Assembly (NCBI GenBank): GCA_964510575.1
Contig: CAZECN010000011.1
Location: 18,645-82,644 of the forward strand
Origin: CALKYB01 sp964510575
GTDB lineage: Bacteria > Bdellovibrionota_C > UBA2361 > SZUA-149 > CALKYB01
Direction: 5' to 3'
DNA length: 64,000 nt
Shown: positions 42,601-51,414 of the stretch, one piece after another
Layout of the letters: every line of letters begins with the position of its first letter
Position numbering within the stretch: the stretch's first letter is position 1
Notes under the pieces: generated by a model
What the model was told of the DNA's origin: nothing
Seen by the model: only the letters and a program-made list of their open reading frames with translations
Database searches by the model: none
Made by a program: the position numbers and the translations under genes

Positions 42601-43776
42601 ATGATTGACAGTTTTGCGCCCAGTATATCACCTAAAGACTTTGGTTGGACTAAACAGGCTCAAGATGGGCAGGCTAGGGCAGGAACCTTCGTTACCGCCC
42701 ATGGTGAGTTTCGAACCCCTGCTTTTATGCCAGTCGGCACTCAGGCCACTGTAAAGGGATTGACCCCGGAACAAATCAAGGCACTTGGTGCTCAAATTAT
42801 TCTCTCAAACGCCTATCACTTACATGTTAGGCCCGGAGATGAGTTGATTAAGGAGCTAGGGGGTTTGCACAAGTTTATGGGCTGGGATGGTCCAATTCTG
42901 ACTGATAGTGGTGGCTTTCAGGTTTATTCTCTCTCCAAGCTTAGAAAAGTGACTGACCAAGGAGTGGAGTTTAACTCTCATACAGATGGCCGAAGAATTC
43001 ACTTTACTCCTGAGAAAGTTATTCAAATTCAGGAGAACTTGGGCGTGGACATTATGATGGTCCTTGACGAGTGCATTGCATGGCCTGCGGAGAGGGAAAA
43101 AGCTCGAGAGGCATTGCTTAGAACAGCTGATTGGGCCAAAGCGAGCCAAGAGGCTAGAAAAAATCCTAACTGTCAGTGCTTCGGTATCGTTCAAGGAGGG
43201 TTTGATCTTGAGTTGAGAAGGGAGTCAGCAGAGAGAACAGTTGAAGTTGGTTTTGATGGCTATGCCTTAGGTGGCTTGAGTGTCGGTGAGCCAGTGGAGC
43301 GAATGCGCCAAATAGTGGAACATAGTGCTCCACTATTGCCGGAGGATAAGGTTCGCTACGTGATGGGAGTTGGTTACCCACATGATATTGTCGAGTCTGT
43401 GGCTCAGGGTGTTGATATGTTCGACTGTGTTATCCCCAGCCGTAGCGCAAGATTTGGACGTCTTTTTACAAGGAAATGTTGCTTTAACATTAGAAACAAA
43501 GAGCACAGAAACTCACCAGACCCTTTAGATAGCAACTGTGACTGTTATACTTGTCAGAACTTCTCTAAGGCCTATCTATCCCATCTAATGCATGCCAAAG
43601 AGGCTTTGGCCGTGACCTTGCTCTCTATCCACAACTTGCACTTTTATCAATCCTTTTTAGCTGATATTCGTTCGTCGATAGTTGCGGGGACTTTCCAGGA
43701 GTTAAGAGAGGAAGTCACCGCTGACTGGAAGGAATTTTCCGCCAGAAACTCCGAGCTAACCAAAGAGAATACTTAA
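42601..43776 (+). CDS. tgt: Queuine tRNA-ribosyltransferase
   Basis: Tgt exchanges G34 for preQ1 in tRNA(Asp, Asn, His, Tyr). The catalytic site region LTDSGGFQVYSLSKLRKVTD (Asp at about 102) and GGLSVGEPVERMRQIVEHSA are present. DCVIPSRSARFGRLFT and the zinc site CDCYTCQNFSKAYLSHLMHA (about 314-333) complete the signature. The length of 391 residues is typical. With queA just upstream the queuosine pathway steps are nearly adjacent, and yajC-secD-secF follow. Confidence 0.96.
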   Translation: MIDSFAPSISPKDFGWTKQAQDGQARAGTFVTAHGEFRTPAFMPVGTQATVKGLTPEQIKALGAQIILSNAYHLHVRPGDELIKELGGLHKFMGWDGPILTDSGGFQVYSLSKLRKVTDQGVEFNSHTDGRRIHFTPEKVIQIQENLGVDIMMVLDECIAWPAEREKAREALLRTADWAKASQEARKNPNCQCFGIVQGGFDLELRRESAERTVEVGFDGYALGGLSVGEPVERMRQIVEHSAPLLPEDKVRYVMGVGYPHDIVESVAQGVDMFDCVIPSRSARFGRLFTRKCCFNIRNKEHRNSPDPLDSNCDCYTCQNFSKAYLSHLMHAKEALAVTLLSIHNLHFYQSFLADIRSSIVAGTFQELREEVTADWKEFSARNSELTKENT

Positions 43777-43857
43777 TTGGTGTTCTTGGGCGTTGGCTCG
43801 TTTAGTGTCTCTGGATGAATTGTTGTCTATTTTAAATCCATAAACCGGGTATAAGGT

Positions 43858-44379
43858 TTGTCTAAGTTTAGAACTTTATTAAATATTTGTTTTTCTACTC
43901 GAAGTGTCCAGCTTGCGAGAAAATTAGCCCGACCTATAGTAGTAGTGGGCCTTATGCTCGCTATCTCTGGTTGTCAGCCTCCCGCAAGCGCTGGAACAGG
44001 ACAACAAGCCTTCTCTCAGTTTCTGATCGAAACAGTTACTTTCGTACTAATGGCTGCCTTTATTTATTATTGGCTGGTTACAAGGCCAATGGAGATGAAG
44101 GAACTTAAACATGAGAAATTTCTAAAAGAAGTTAAAAAGGGAGACCAGGTAGTTCTTAAATCTGGAATAATTGCCAAGTTGCAAAGTTCCAGTGAGGATT
44201 TTATCACGGTGGAGATCGCACCGAACGTTAAAGTCAAGGTTGAGGCTACTGCAGTGCAGGCTTACGATCCTGAGAAGTACAAGAAAAAGGATTCTGGGAA
44301 AGAGGATGCCGGTAAAAAAGATGCTGGTAAACAAGATGCTGGGGTTAGCTCGGCTAGAAAGAAAGATAAAAAGAAGTAG
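43858..44379 (+). CDS. yajC: Preprotein translocase subunit YajC with a lipobox-like N-terminus
   Basis: YajC is the small SecDF partner. The helix VTFVLMAAFIYYWLVTRPME and the following KFLKEVKKGDQVVLKSGIIA with ITVEIAPNVKVKVEATAVQA are the family core. The N-terminal extension ends in LMLAISGC, a lipobox match with Cys at about residue 39, which is unusual for YajC. The C-terminus is a Lys/Asp/Ala repeat (KKDAGKQDAG), also not typical. The start is a TTG at 43858 with AAGG directly upstream. It is followed by secD (104-bp gap) and secF. Confidence 0.85.
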   Translation: MSKFRTLLNICFSTRSVQLARKLARPIVVVGLMLAISGCQPPASAGTGQQAFSQFLIETVTFVLMAAFIYYWLVTRPMEMKELKHEKFLKEVKKGDQVVLKSGIIAKLQSSSEDFITVEIAPNVKVKVEATAVQAYDPEKYKKKDSGKEDAGKKDAGKQDAGVSSARKKDKKK

Positions 44380-44483
44380 AGCGCTGGCTGATTAGCAGTG
44401 CCTAGCGATAGTAGTTTATTTTAATGTGTTTGCTGAGCTCTTCTAGGCTAAGCAAGAAGCTGAAAAGAAAAAGGAATTAGTCC

Positions 44484-46028
44484 GTGACTGACAGTGATAA
44501 AAAAAGACTTTATACAGTTCTTGGATTGTTTTTTCTGGCCATAGCGGCCCTAGCTCCGGGATTCTTTCCGGGTAAGATGCCTAGCTGGTGGCCCTCGGAT
44601 AAGATCAACCTTGGGCTTGATCTTAAGGGTGGTAGCTACTTCGTTCTGGATGTTCAAACCGCAGAGGCCGTTAAGAGCCAACTCAACTCTATTGCTGTTC
44701 AGGCAAAAAGAGACTTGAGAAAAGAAAAAGCTGGGGTTGTTCGTGTTAAGCAGACTGGAGAATTGGGCTTAGCGGTTACGTTGGTTAGAGATGGCGGAAT
44801 TCCTAAGGTTCAGAAATACTTTCAAGAAAACTACCCGACTCTTCGGCGCGGTCAGGATTCTAAAAGTGGTAGAAGAACTACCATGAATTATACGATGCCT
44901 GCTGACAAAGCTGGTACTATCGAATCTGACTCAGTTGATAGTGCGATTGAGACAATTAGAAATAGAATTGACCAGACCGGCGTTCGAGAGCCGACGATCC
45001 AAAAGTCTGGGGCAAGTCGAATTATAGTTCAGCTTCCTGATGTCACTAATATCGATGCAATTAAATCTACGATTGGCTCGGTGGCCAAGCTTGATTTCAT
45101 GCTAGTTGCTAATCCTGGTGATCCTGGAGGAGCTGCTACTGTCACTAAAAAGTTTCGAGGAGGTGGGGAAGTTCAGCTTGAAGACGAAATTTTAATGAGC
45201 GGAGATGTTATTAAAAACGCTAATGTGAGTTTCAGTCCCGATACTAATGAAACTGAAGTTACACTCAGATTGAATTCGGTAGGAGCCAGACTTTTTGATT
45301 CAATTACTGCTGATAATGTCGGGCGCCGCTTGGCTATCGTGCTGGACGGAGTGGTTCAATCCAGTCCGAATATAAACGAAAGGATTAGTGGTGGAACTGC
45401 ATCGATTACCGGAGGTTTCACGGCTGATGAAGCTCGAGAACTCGCAATTGTGCTCCGCTCAGGTGCTTTACCTGCTCCTCTTGAGTTTTTAGAGGAAAGA
45501 ACTGTCGGGGCCTCTCTTGGAGAGGATTCCATTAGAAAGGGAGTTCTCTCGATGCTTGCGGGGGTTGGGTTGGTGATTATCTTCATCATCATTTACTACC
45601 GCAAAGCTGGAATGCTTGCCGTAGCTAGCCTGCTTATCAACCTTACTTTCTTGCTAGCGCTGCTTGCCTTGCTCCAGGCTACACTGACGCTTCCAGGTAT
45701 CGCAGGATTAATTCTTACAGTTGGTATGGCAGTTGATGCCAATGTGATCATCTTTGAGCGTATACGAGAAGAACTCAGAGCAGGGGCAACTCCAGCTGGA
45801 GCTGTGGAAGGCGGTTTCTCCAAGGCTCATTGGACTATTATGGATGCCAACATAACCACTTTTCTGACTGGACTAGTCCTCTATTGGTTAGGAACGGGTC
45901 CAATCAAAGGCTTTGCGGTTACACTTTGTCTTGGAATACTGACCAGTGTGTTTTCCGCCTTGGTTGTGTCCTATGCATTCTTTAGAGCTTTTAAAGTCAG
46001 AGATAGTCAAGGTGAGCTGAGTATTTGA
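44484..46028 (+). CDS. secD: Protein translocase subunit SecD
   Basis: SecD uses the proton gradient to drive late protein export. The N-terminal helix and LGLDLKGGSYFVLDVQTAEA motif are typical, then the large periplasmic domain (DSAIETIRNRIDQTGVREPT, AIVLDGVVQSSPNINERISG, and ARELAIVLRSGALPAPLEFL). The membrane half has MAVDANVIIFERIREEL and LTGLVLYWLGTGPIKGFAVT. The start is GTG at 44484 with GAAAAAGGAAT about 8 nt upstream. secF lies 69 bp downstream. Confidence 0.96.
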   Translation: MTDSDKKRLYTVLGLFFLAIAALAPGFFPGKMPSWWPSDKINLGLDLKGGSYFVLDVQTAEAVKSQLNSIAVQAKRDLRKEKAGVVRVKQTGELGLAVTLVRDGGIPKVQKYFQENYPTLRRGQDSKSGRRTTMNYTMPADKAGTIESDSVDSAIETIRNRIDQTGVREPTIQKSGASRIIVQLPDVTNIDAIKSTIGSVAKLDFMLVANPGDPGGAATVTKKFRGGGEVQLEDEILMSGDVIKNANVSFSPDTNETEVTLRLNSVGARLFDSITADNVGRRLAIVLDGVVQSSPNINERISGGTASITGGFTADEARELAIVLRSGALPAPLEFLEERTVGASLGEDSIRKGVLSMLAGVGLVIIFIIIYYRKAGMLAVASLLINLTFLLALLALLQATLTLPGIAGLILTVGMAVDANVIIFERIREELRAGATPAGAVEGGFSKAHWTIMDANITTFLTGLVLYWLGTGPIKGFAVTLCLGILTSVFSALVVSYAFFRAFKVRDSQGELSI

Positions 46029-46097
46029 TTGCTGGACACCAGTTCCATAGGACCTAAATTTAAAACCCGATATTGAATTCGTAAGCAGGTATAAGAA

Positions 46098-47081
46098 ATG
46101 AGAATCATCCCTGAAAATACCAATGTTCCTTTCATGAGCTATAGAGGCATTGGCTTCATTCTCTCCTTGGTTTTAATCGCAGCCAGTATATTTTTCTGGT
46201 TGAGTAGAGGCGAGGCCAAATATGGCTTGGATTTTCTCGGTGGAGCTGAGGTAGTTGTTAAATTCGACAAGCCTGTGGAAGCTGGGACCATTCGTTCAGC
46301 TCTTTCTAATGCTGGAATGAATGACGCAATTGTTCAAAAGTTTGGAACTAGCGTGCTAGACCAGTCTGGTCTAGCCGGCACCGCTGGGCAGGAATTCTCA
46401 ATTAGAATCAAGAAGTCACTGGCTGAGGCAGCTCAGAGTAGCGGGGGGGAGGATGCCAAAGTTGGAAAGAAGATTAGAGATGCCTTAGGAACGATTGAAG
46501 GGTCTAGCTTTGAACTTCTAAAAGAAGACAGTGTTGGGGCCGTTATTGGTAAACAAATTCGCCAAGACGGTCTTACCGCTCTAGTTGTCGCTCTTATAAT
46601 TATCCTAGTTTATATCTCAGTGCGATTTGAGTTTCGCTTCGCTATCGGGGCTATTGTCGCTTTGGTGCATGACATAATCATCACCTCTGGTGTCTATGTG
46701 GCCTCAGGAAGAGAGATTAGTGCTGCGGTTCTTGCCGGTCTACTAACTATTGTCGGTTACTCTTTGAACGATACAATCATCGTTTATGACCGAATTAGAG
46801 AAAATATTGAGAAAGATATTAAGAAGTACGGACTTAAGAAAGGAGCTGGCACCAGCCTTAGCGACCTTATTAACCTGAGTATCAACCAAACTCTAAGTAG
46901 AACCTTTTTAACCAGTTTGACGACCTTCTTTGTGGTCTTCGTTCTTTTTGTATTTGGTGGAGGAGCGGTCGCTGACTTGGCATTTACATTGGTAATTGGG
47001 GTGATTGTGGGAACATATTCTTCAATTTTTATTGCTTCTCCAATTCTACTTAATTTTGCTGCGAAAGTTGAAGATGAATAA
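46098..47081 (+). CDS. secF: Protein translocase subunit SecF
   Basis: SecF pairs with SecD. GLDFLGGAEVVVKFDKPVEA marks the N-terminal periplasmic part, and the C-terminal helices include GAIVALVHDIIITSGVYVAS, TIVGYSLNDTIIVYDRIREN and TSLTTFFVVFVLFVFGGG, the SecF signatures. Length (327) and order after secD match. The next gene is the histone, after 261 bp of non-coding sequence. Confidence 0.96.
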   Translation: MRIIPENTNVPFMSYRGIGFILSLVLIAASIFFWLSRGEAKYGLDFLGGAEVVVKFDKPVEAGTIRSALSNAGMNDAIVQKFGTSVLDQSGLAGTAGQEFSIRIKKSLAEAAQSSGGEDAKVGKKIRDALGTIEGSSFELLKEDSVGAVIGKQIRQDGLTALVVALIIILVYISVRFEFRFAIGAIVALVHDIIITSGVYVASGREISAAVLAGLLTIVGYSLNDTIIVYDRIRENIEKDIKKYGLKKGAGTSLSDLINLSINQTLSRTFLTSLTTFFVVFVLFVFGGGAVADLAFTLVIGVIVGTYSSIFIASPILLNFAAKVEDE

Positions 47082-47342
47082 TTGACTGGGTAAAGCTAAG
47101 CTTTATCTAGTTGAATTCGGCGACCTATCTAAGTTACCCACAACTCTAAAAGTTGCCTAAATAGCCCCTGAAGCGAAAAGCCTATAATTTTGTTGTGAAA
47201 ACGAAATTATTGCCAGCTGATAATCTTACTGCTACCCCTTATAGGTATCGATAGGCTTCCCATCAGGGGAGAACTTGTTTTAATTCGGAGATTCCGGGCT
47301 CAGGTAGTTCGGATTGCTCCCGACTTATGCGGAGATAATTCC
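47082..47342. other. Intergenic region upstream of the histone gene
   Basis: No gene seen in 261 bp. GGAGATAATTCC directly precedes the histone ATG and contains its likely ribosome binding site. A good -10/-35 pair was not found. Confidence 0.3.
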
Positions 47343-47528
47343 ATGGCCGACGAAGTTCTTGTAGTTGTTAGTAAGCTAAAAAAATATATCAAAGAAGAAG
47401 CTGAGATGAACACTTCTAACAATGTTCCTGAAGTATTATCTCAACGCGTTAAGCAAATGTGCCGCCAGGCGATTGATAACGCCAAGGCTGATGGTAGAAA
47501 AACCATCATGGATCGGGATTTTCAGTAA
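47343..47528 (+). CDS. Bacterial single-domain histone
   Basis: The 61-residue protein MADEVLVVVSKLKKYIKEEA... to DGRKTIMDRDFQ matches bacterial histone-fold proteins such as Bd0055 of Bdellovibrio bacteriovorus, a dimeric histone that coats DNA end-on. Key features are the helix 1 KLKKYIKEE, the MNTSxNxxxVLSxRVKQMC helix and the RKTIMDRD loop/helix 3, equivalent to the conserved RKTIxxRDI of archaeal and bacterial histones. It is monocistronic, with GGAG before the ATG and a strong terminator about 135 bp after the stop. It should be an abundant chromatin protein. Confidence 0.88.
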   Translation: MADEVLVVVSKLKKYIKEEAEMNTSNNVPEVLSQRVKQMCRQAIDNAKADGRKTIMDRDFQ

Positions 47529-47664
47529 TTCCTATCTAGGTGAGCATTCAAGCTGGGCTTATTGAGGCCCTCAGGCTCTGATTAGTGAGTCGTATTTAAC
47601 ATACGTCGCAACGAGGAAGAGTTTGTGGACTGAAGAGAAGCGCAACTTGAACGCTTGCGGTATG

Positions 47665-47691
47665 AACCGGGCTTTGTTGCCCGGTTTTTTT
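47665..47691 (+). terminator. Strong intrinsic terminator after the histone gene
   Basis: ACCGGGC (47666-47672), loop TTTGTT and GCCCGGT form a perfect 7-bp GC-rich stem followed by seven T (47685-47691). The glycosyltransferase gene on the other strand ends inside its T-tract, so it may also serve that gene through the A-tract on the other side. Confidence 0.85.
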
Positions 47692-49357
47692 ATGCCCTCT
47701 TAGCTATTTGCTCGGAGCTGAAGTTAGATTTGACTGGCAAGTGAGAGGCTAAGAAAGTTCTGGCTCTATCAGAGCGCAGATAGCTTAGCCAAGCATCTGA
47801 AGCTCTAATTAAATCCTGAAAACTAGCCTGGCCATTAAAAGAATAGATATGAGGGGCTCTGAGTAAAACTTGGCTTTCAAGTTCGTTATTCGAGTTCTGA
47901 ATACCCATGTTAAGTCCAGCAAGTGCTGAAAGAGCTGCTTGGCAGAGAAACTCCGCTCTTGGAGCTGGCTGTCCTATAGATATAGTGCCGCTTAAGGAAC
48001 TAAGAATATAAAGCAGAGCCTTGTTAAATTGCTCTAAACCCTTTTTGTACTCCGATGAGACATCTAGGACTCTAAGATGTTCCGATGAAGACAACTCTTC
48101 AACTTGTCCTGGATCAGTAACCAGCAAACTGAAGGCATATCGTTGATAATTGGCGGCCAGGGCTTTCACCTCATCAAGCTCATCAATTGAACAAGGCCAA
48201 ATTAGAAGTGCTGGTTTAGTCGGGGTCGGGTTTAGTGCTCTAAAGTTAGAGTCTCTAGCCCGCAAAAGATAATCTGGCAGCTTGAGTTCCGGCAGCACAT
48301 GAAGACTGGGACTAAGTTCAGTATTTTCAAATCGCTTTCCAGTAATCACCTTATAGCCAGGCTTAGACAAAAAATGATCTGAGAGAGGTCCTGAAGTAGA
48401 ATCTTCCACTTCGGATTCCACGCCATCTATATTAAATATATCGACTTCACTGTTAGCCGGAAAGGAAACTTCAATTTCTTTATTAAAGTCTTCTTCTTTC
48501 TGAATAAGCTTGTAGTTAAGGCTAACTAGTTTCTCAGCAGAGAGAGATGCTGTAAGTGTGTTATGATGCAGCCGGTACTCTCCCAGAACTTCTTCACTAT
48601 CAATGTGAGCAACCTCTCCGTAACGAGCCAGCTCCAAAGCTAGAGCATAATCTTCTGCTCCCAAAAGACCAGATTGGTAGCCACTACTAGCAAGCACAGT
48701 CTCTCTTCTGAAAAGAAACATAGAGCCTAGGAAATTATCTGGAAAGCTGGATAAAGTATTTCCCTGGCAAGGTAGTTGAAGTTTTGCCGATCCCCCTGGT
48801 AGCTGATCTTGAGGGCGATAGCTGTCAGTCACCAAGGACTTTCCTTCATTGTCGATTAGGGAAATATTACCGTAAGCGATCTCGACATGTGGATTGATAG
48901 CCATAAAATCGACAAGCTTGGTGTATCCATTATTCTTTACTAGGTTGTCTGCAGATTGCCAGCTTAATAACTCACCCTTGGCTGCTTGGATTCCAAGGTT
49001 GAGAGCGGCGCCGATGCCTCGATTAGCTTGTTCAAAGACTTTAACCTGAGTAGGGAATTCTTTCTTAAGTTCCTTTGTGATTTCTTCGACACCATCGGTG
49101 GAGCCGTCATTCACAATGATGACTTCTGTGTTCTGATATGAGTTTTTAAGCACTGATTGGACAGCTGCTCTGAGAAAGGCCCGGTGATTGTAAACTGGAA
49201 TAATTGCTGAAAGACCGGGTAGGGGTCTTAAGGGAATAGTCTGGGACTTTGAGGCCAAGGGAAAACAGTCAAATTTTCGTTTCGCCTGATTAGGGACTGA
49301 CTCTGCTCCAGACAGTTCTTTAAATCTGAGGAGTAGCTTTTTTACTTCTTTTTTCAT
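47690..49357 (-). CDS. Family 2 glycosyltransferase with extended C-terminal region
   Basis: A GT-A fold glycosyltransferase: LSAIIPVYNHRAFLRAAVQS and VIIVNDGSTDG form the nucleotide-sugar site, followed by QANRGIGAALNLGIQAAKGE and SAEDYALALELARYGEVAHI-type acceptor region. The C-terminal 280 residues have no clear domain. It probably builds a surface polysaccharide; donor and acceptor are unknown. ATG at 49357 is taken; a TTG at 49447 would add 30 residues. Neither has a good ribosome site. It lies divergent to the next glycosyltransferase gene. Confidence 0.8.
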   Translation of the reverse strand: MKKEVKKLLLRFKELSGAESVPNQAKRKFDCFPLASKSQTIPLRPLPGLSAIIPVYNHRAFLRAAVQSVLKNSYQNTEVIIVNDGSTDGVEEITKELKKEFPTQVKVFEQANRGIGAALNLGIQAAKGELLSWQSADNLVKNNGYTKLVDFMAINPHVEIAYGNISLIDNEGKSLVTDSYRPQDQLPGGSAKLQLPCQGNTLSSFPDNFLGSMFLFRRETVLASSGYQSGLLGAEDYALALELARYGEVAHIDSEEVLGEYRLHHNTLTASLSAEKLVSLNYKLIQKEEDFNKEIEVSFPANSEVDIFNIDGVESEVEDSTSGPLSDHFLSKPGYKVITGKRFENTELSPSLHVLPELKLPDYLLRARDSNFRALNPTPTKPALLIWPCSIDELDEVKALAANYQRYAFSLLVTDPGQVEELSSSEHLRVLDVSSEYKKGLEQFNKALLYILSSLSGTISIGQPAPRAEFLCQAALSALAGLNMGIQNSNNELESQVLLRAPHIYSFNGQASFQDLIRASDAWLSYLRSDRARTFLASHLPVKSNFSSEQIAKRA

Positions 49358-49447
49358 CTGGCAAAAAGGATGGATCTGGAGCCTAAGTTTGTTTGATCTA
49401 AATGCGGAGCTTGGGAGGATTGTATCTCGAATGTTAAGTGGAAACAA

Positions 49448-49797
49448 AAAGTCGGAAGGATAGGTAAAAGGAGGGGAGTTGGCAGGTAGGTATTTATTTG
49501 GGTGTCATGCCTATTTGTCGTCAATTTGATGCGTTCAGTCGGGTGTAAACTAAACGCGTAGTGGGAACTGCCAACTACCCCGTATTTATATCATCGGACG
49601 TTGTTTCATTTAGCTTTAACTTAAAGGCCTAAGTGCCTGAAAATAAAGATGAATATTGAGATCAGGGCTATTTTGCTAGCGGTATACTTCTTTTAGGGCC
49701 AAATAAAGTATCTTTTATGGCTAAATTATTGTTTTCTGCCACTCGATTAGGGGTTCGATTGTCCCTCCTACAGTAAGCAACAAGGTGTAAGTAGGCG
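49448..49797. other. Divergent intergenic region with a long-range inverted repeat
   Basis: This 350-bp spacer lies between two divergent glycosyltransferase genes. AGTTGGCAG at 49477-49485 and CTGCCAACT at 49568-49576 are perfect inverted copies; the flanks GGGG and ACCCC extend the pairing with one bulge. They could be a regulatory dyad or leader structure. No gene is supported. Confidence 0.35.
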
Positions 49798-50967
49798 ATG
49801 TCTAAAACTATAGCGATATGCGGAATAAGAGGTATTCCTGCCCGATACGGTGGTTTTGAAACCTTTGCCGAAGAGCTGGCGCCTCGCTTGGTAGAGTCCG
49901 GTATGGATGTCCGGGTCTATGGAAGGAGTCACGTGGTTAAGCACCCCGGAAAGTTTTATAAAGGAGTGGAGTTGGTTCTGCTTCCTACTATTCGCTCAAA
50001 GTATTTGGATACACCAGTTCATACAATTCTTTGTGTTTTACACTTAGTTTTTAATCGAGTTGACGCTGTTCTTGTTTGTAATGCTGCAAACAGTCCTTTC
50101 ATATGGTTGCTTAGGCTATTTAGGATGCCAGTTGCTGTTAATGTAGATGGAATTGAGCGTAAAAGAGCAAAGTGGAACTGGCTCGGTAAGGCCTGGTATA
50201 AACTTGGAGAGTATTGCTCAGTACTTTTTGCGACTCGCATTATCGCAGATGCCGAGGTGATTCGGGATTATTATCAACAAGAGTATTCAGCTGAATCAAC
50301 AGTTATTGCTTATGGCCATAACAATAGTCTTCGTGAATCTGTTGTAGCCAAAGTTGAAGGAAAGCAGATTCAAACTGAGGGACAAGAAATCTTCAACGAG
50401 CTAGGGATAGAACCTGGAAGATACTTGCTTTACGTCAGCCGATTAGAGCCCGAGAACAATGCTCACCAGGTTATTGAGGCTTATACCCGTATGGAGGGAG
50501 CCAAGGTCCCTTTGGTGATTGTCGGGGATGCCCCCTATTCAGAAGAGTATAAAGGTCTGCTGAGAGAACTAGCACAGTCAGCCAGTGGTGAAGGCGAAGA
50601 TCGCGTTATTTTTGCTGGATATCGATTTGGCGCTGATTACTCGATTTTGCAGCTTGGGGCCTTGGTCTATATTCAGGCCACTGAAGTTGGTGGAACCCAT
50701 CCTGCCTTGGTGGAAGCAATGGGTTTTGGAAACTGTATAGTTGCCAATGGAACTCCAGAGAACTGTGAGGTGGTAGGTTCTGACGGGCTTACTTATCGAC
50801 CTGGAGACCTAGAGCAACTAAGTGAGCAGTTGAGAAGCTTAATTGATAATGAAACTAGAGTTGAAGAGTTCAGAGAATTGGCTTTTCGTGCTGCCGAGGA
50901 GCGTTACGATTGGACCAAAATAGCTAGTGAATACAAAGAGTTATTTACCTTACTATCAGAGCCATAG
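49798..50967 (+). CDS. DUF1972-type family 1 glycosyltransferase
   Basis: The start MSKTIAICGIRGIPARYGGF with ETFAEELAPRL is the DUF1972 signature, followed by a GT-B Rossmann C-terminal half (LLYVSRLEPENNAHQVIEAY, VPLVIVGDAPYSEEYKGLL, ATEVGGTHPALVEAMGFGNC). Such proteins are rhamnosyl- or related transferases in O-antigen and capsule synthesis. The acceptor is unknown. It is divergent to the GT2 gene. A perfect palindrome overlaps its stop codon. Confidence 0.85.
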   Translation: MSKTIAICGIRGIPARYGGFETFAEELAPRLVESGMDVRVYGRSHVVKHPGKFYKGVELVLLPTIRSKYLDTPVHTILCVLHLVFNRVDAVLVCNAANSPFIWLLRLFRMPVAVNVDGIERKRAKWNWLGKAWYKLGEYCSVLFATRIIADAEVIRDYYQQEYSAESTVIAYGHNNSLRESVVAKVEGKQIQTEGQEIFNELGIEPGRYLLYVSRLEPENNAHQVIEAYTRMEGAKVPLVIVGDAPYSEEYKGLLRELAQSASGEGEDRVIFAGYRFGADYSILQLGALVYIQATEVGGTHPALVEAMGFGNCIVANGTPENCEVVGSDGLTYRPGDLEQLSEQLRSLIDNETRVEEFRELAFRAAEERYDWTKIASEYKELFTLLSEP

Positions 50968-50983
50968 AATGGATTCTATGGCT
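50960..50983. terminator. Perfect palindrome overlapping a stop codon
   Basis: AGCCATAGAAT-GG-ATTCTATGGCT is an 11-bp inverted repeat around 2 bp that contains the TAG of the preceding gene. It is followed by CTTCTCTTTT. It may terminate or stabilise the glycosyltransferase mRNA. Confidence 0.55.
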
Positions 50984-51414
50984 GCTCTAACTTCTCTTTT
51001 GCTCTAAATAAGTTGTCCACAAAGAACGATTTCAGCTTCCGATTCTAAACGGTTTGTTGAGCGTTTTTAATTCAAAAAAGTGATTCCAGGGTCGTTTCGA
51101 AAGAGGTTTGCATCTAGGTTCGTGATCGCTTTTCACTTCTAAAATTAAAGATAATCAGCGATTCTCGTGGGCCGGAGTAATTAGGAAAATCTATTTAGCT
51201 CAATAAAAATAGTATTATTTCCTTGATAATCGTTATAAAAATCTTTATTCCTATTGTAGCTGAAATGAAGGAGACTCGTTTCGGTTAAATCAGTTTGGAA
51301 TCATGACGGCGTTTGACTGGAATTTTTCAAGAAAATTTTCTTGAGTTTTTCAGGGGGCGGATGTTCTGAGTCCCGATTATCGCTAACTTTTGAACTATAA
51401 TTTTAGAGGTGCCA
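50984..51414. other. Long intergenic region upstream of the H1-HU gene
   Basis: About 430 bp without a supported gene. TATAAT at 51396-51401 lies only 13 nt before the chosen start codon, too near for a normal leader, and AGAGG at 51405-51409 is the likely ribosome site. The region is AT-rich and could hold an upstream promoter or a small RNA, but I see no clear structure. Confidence 0.3.

Noticed and set aside
49730..49797. tRNA-like sequence near a GGTTCGATT motif
   Set aside because: GGTTCGATTGTCC resembles a T-loop, but no matching acceptor, D-arm and anticodon stems were found around it.
51396..51401. TATAAT as the -10 box of the H1-HU gene
   Set aside because: It would place the transcript start at or beyond the ribosome site, only about 13 nt before the start codon.
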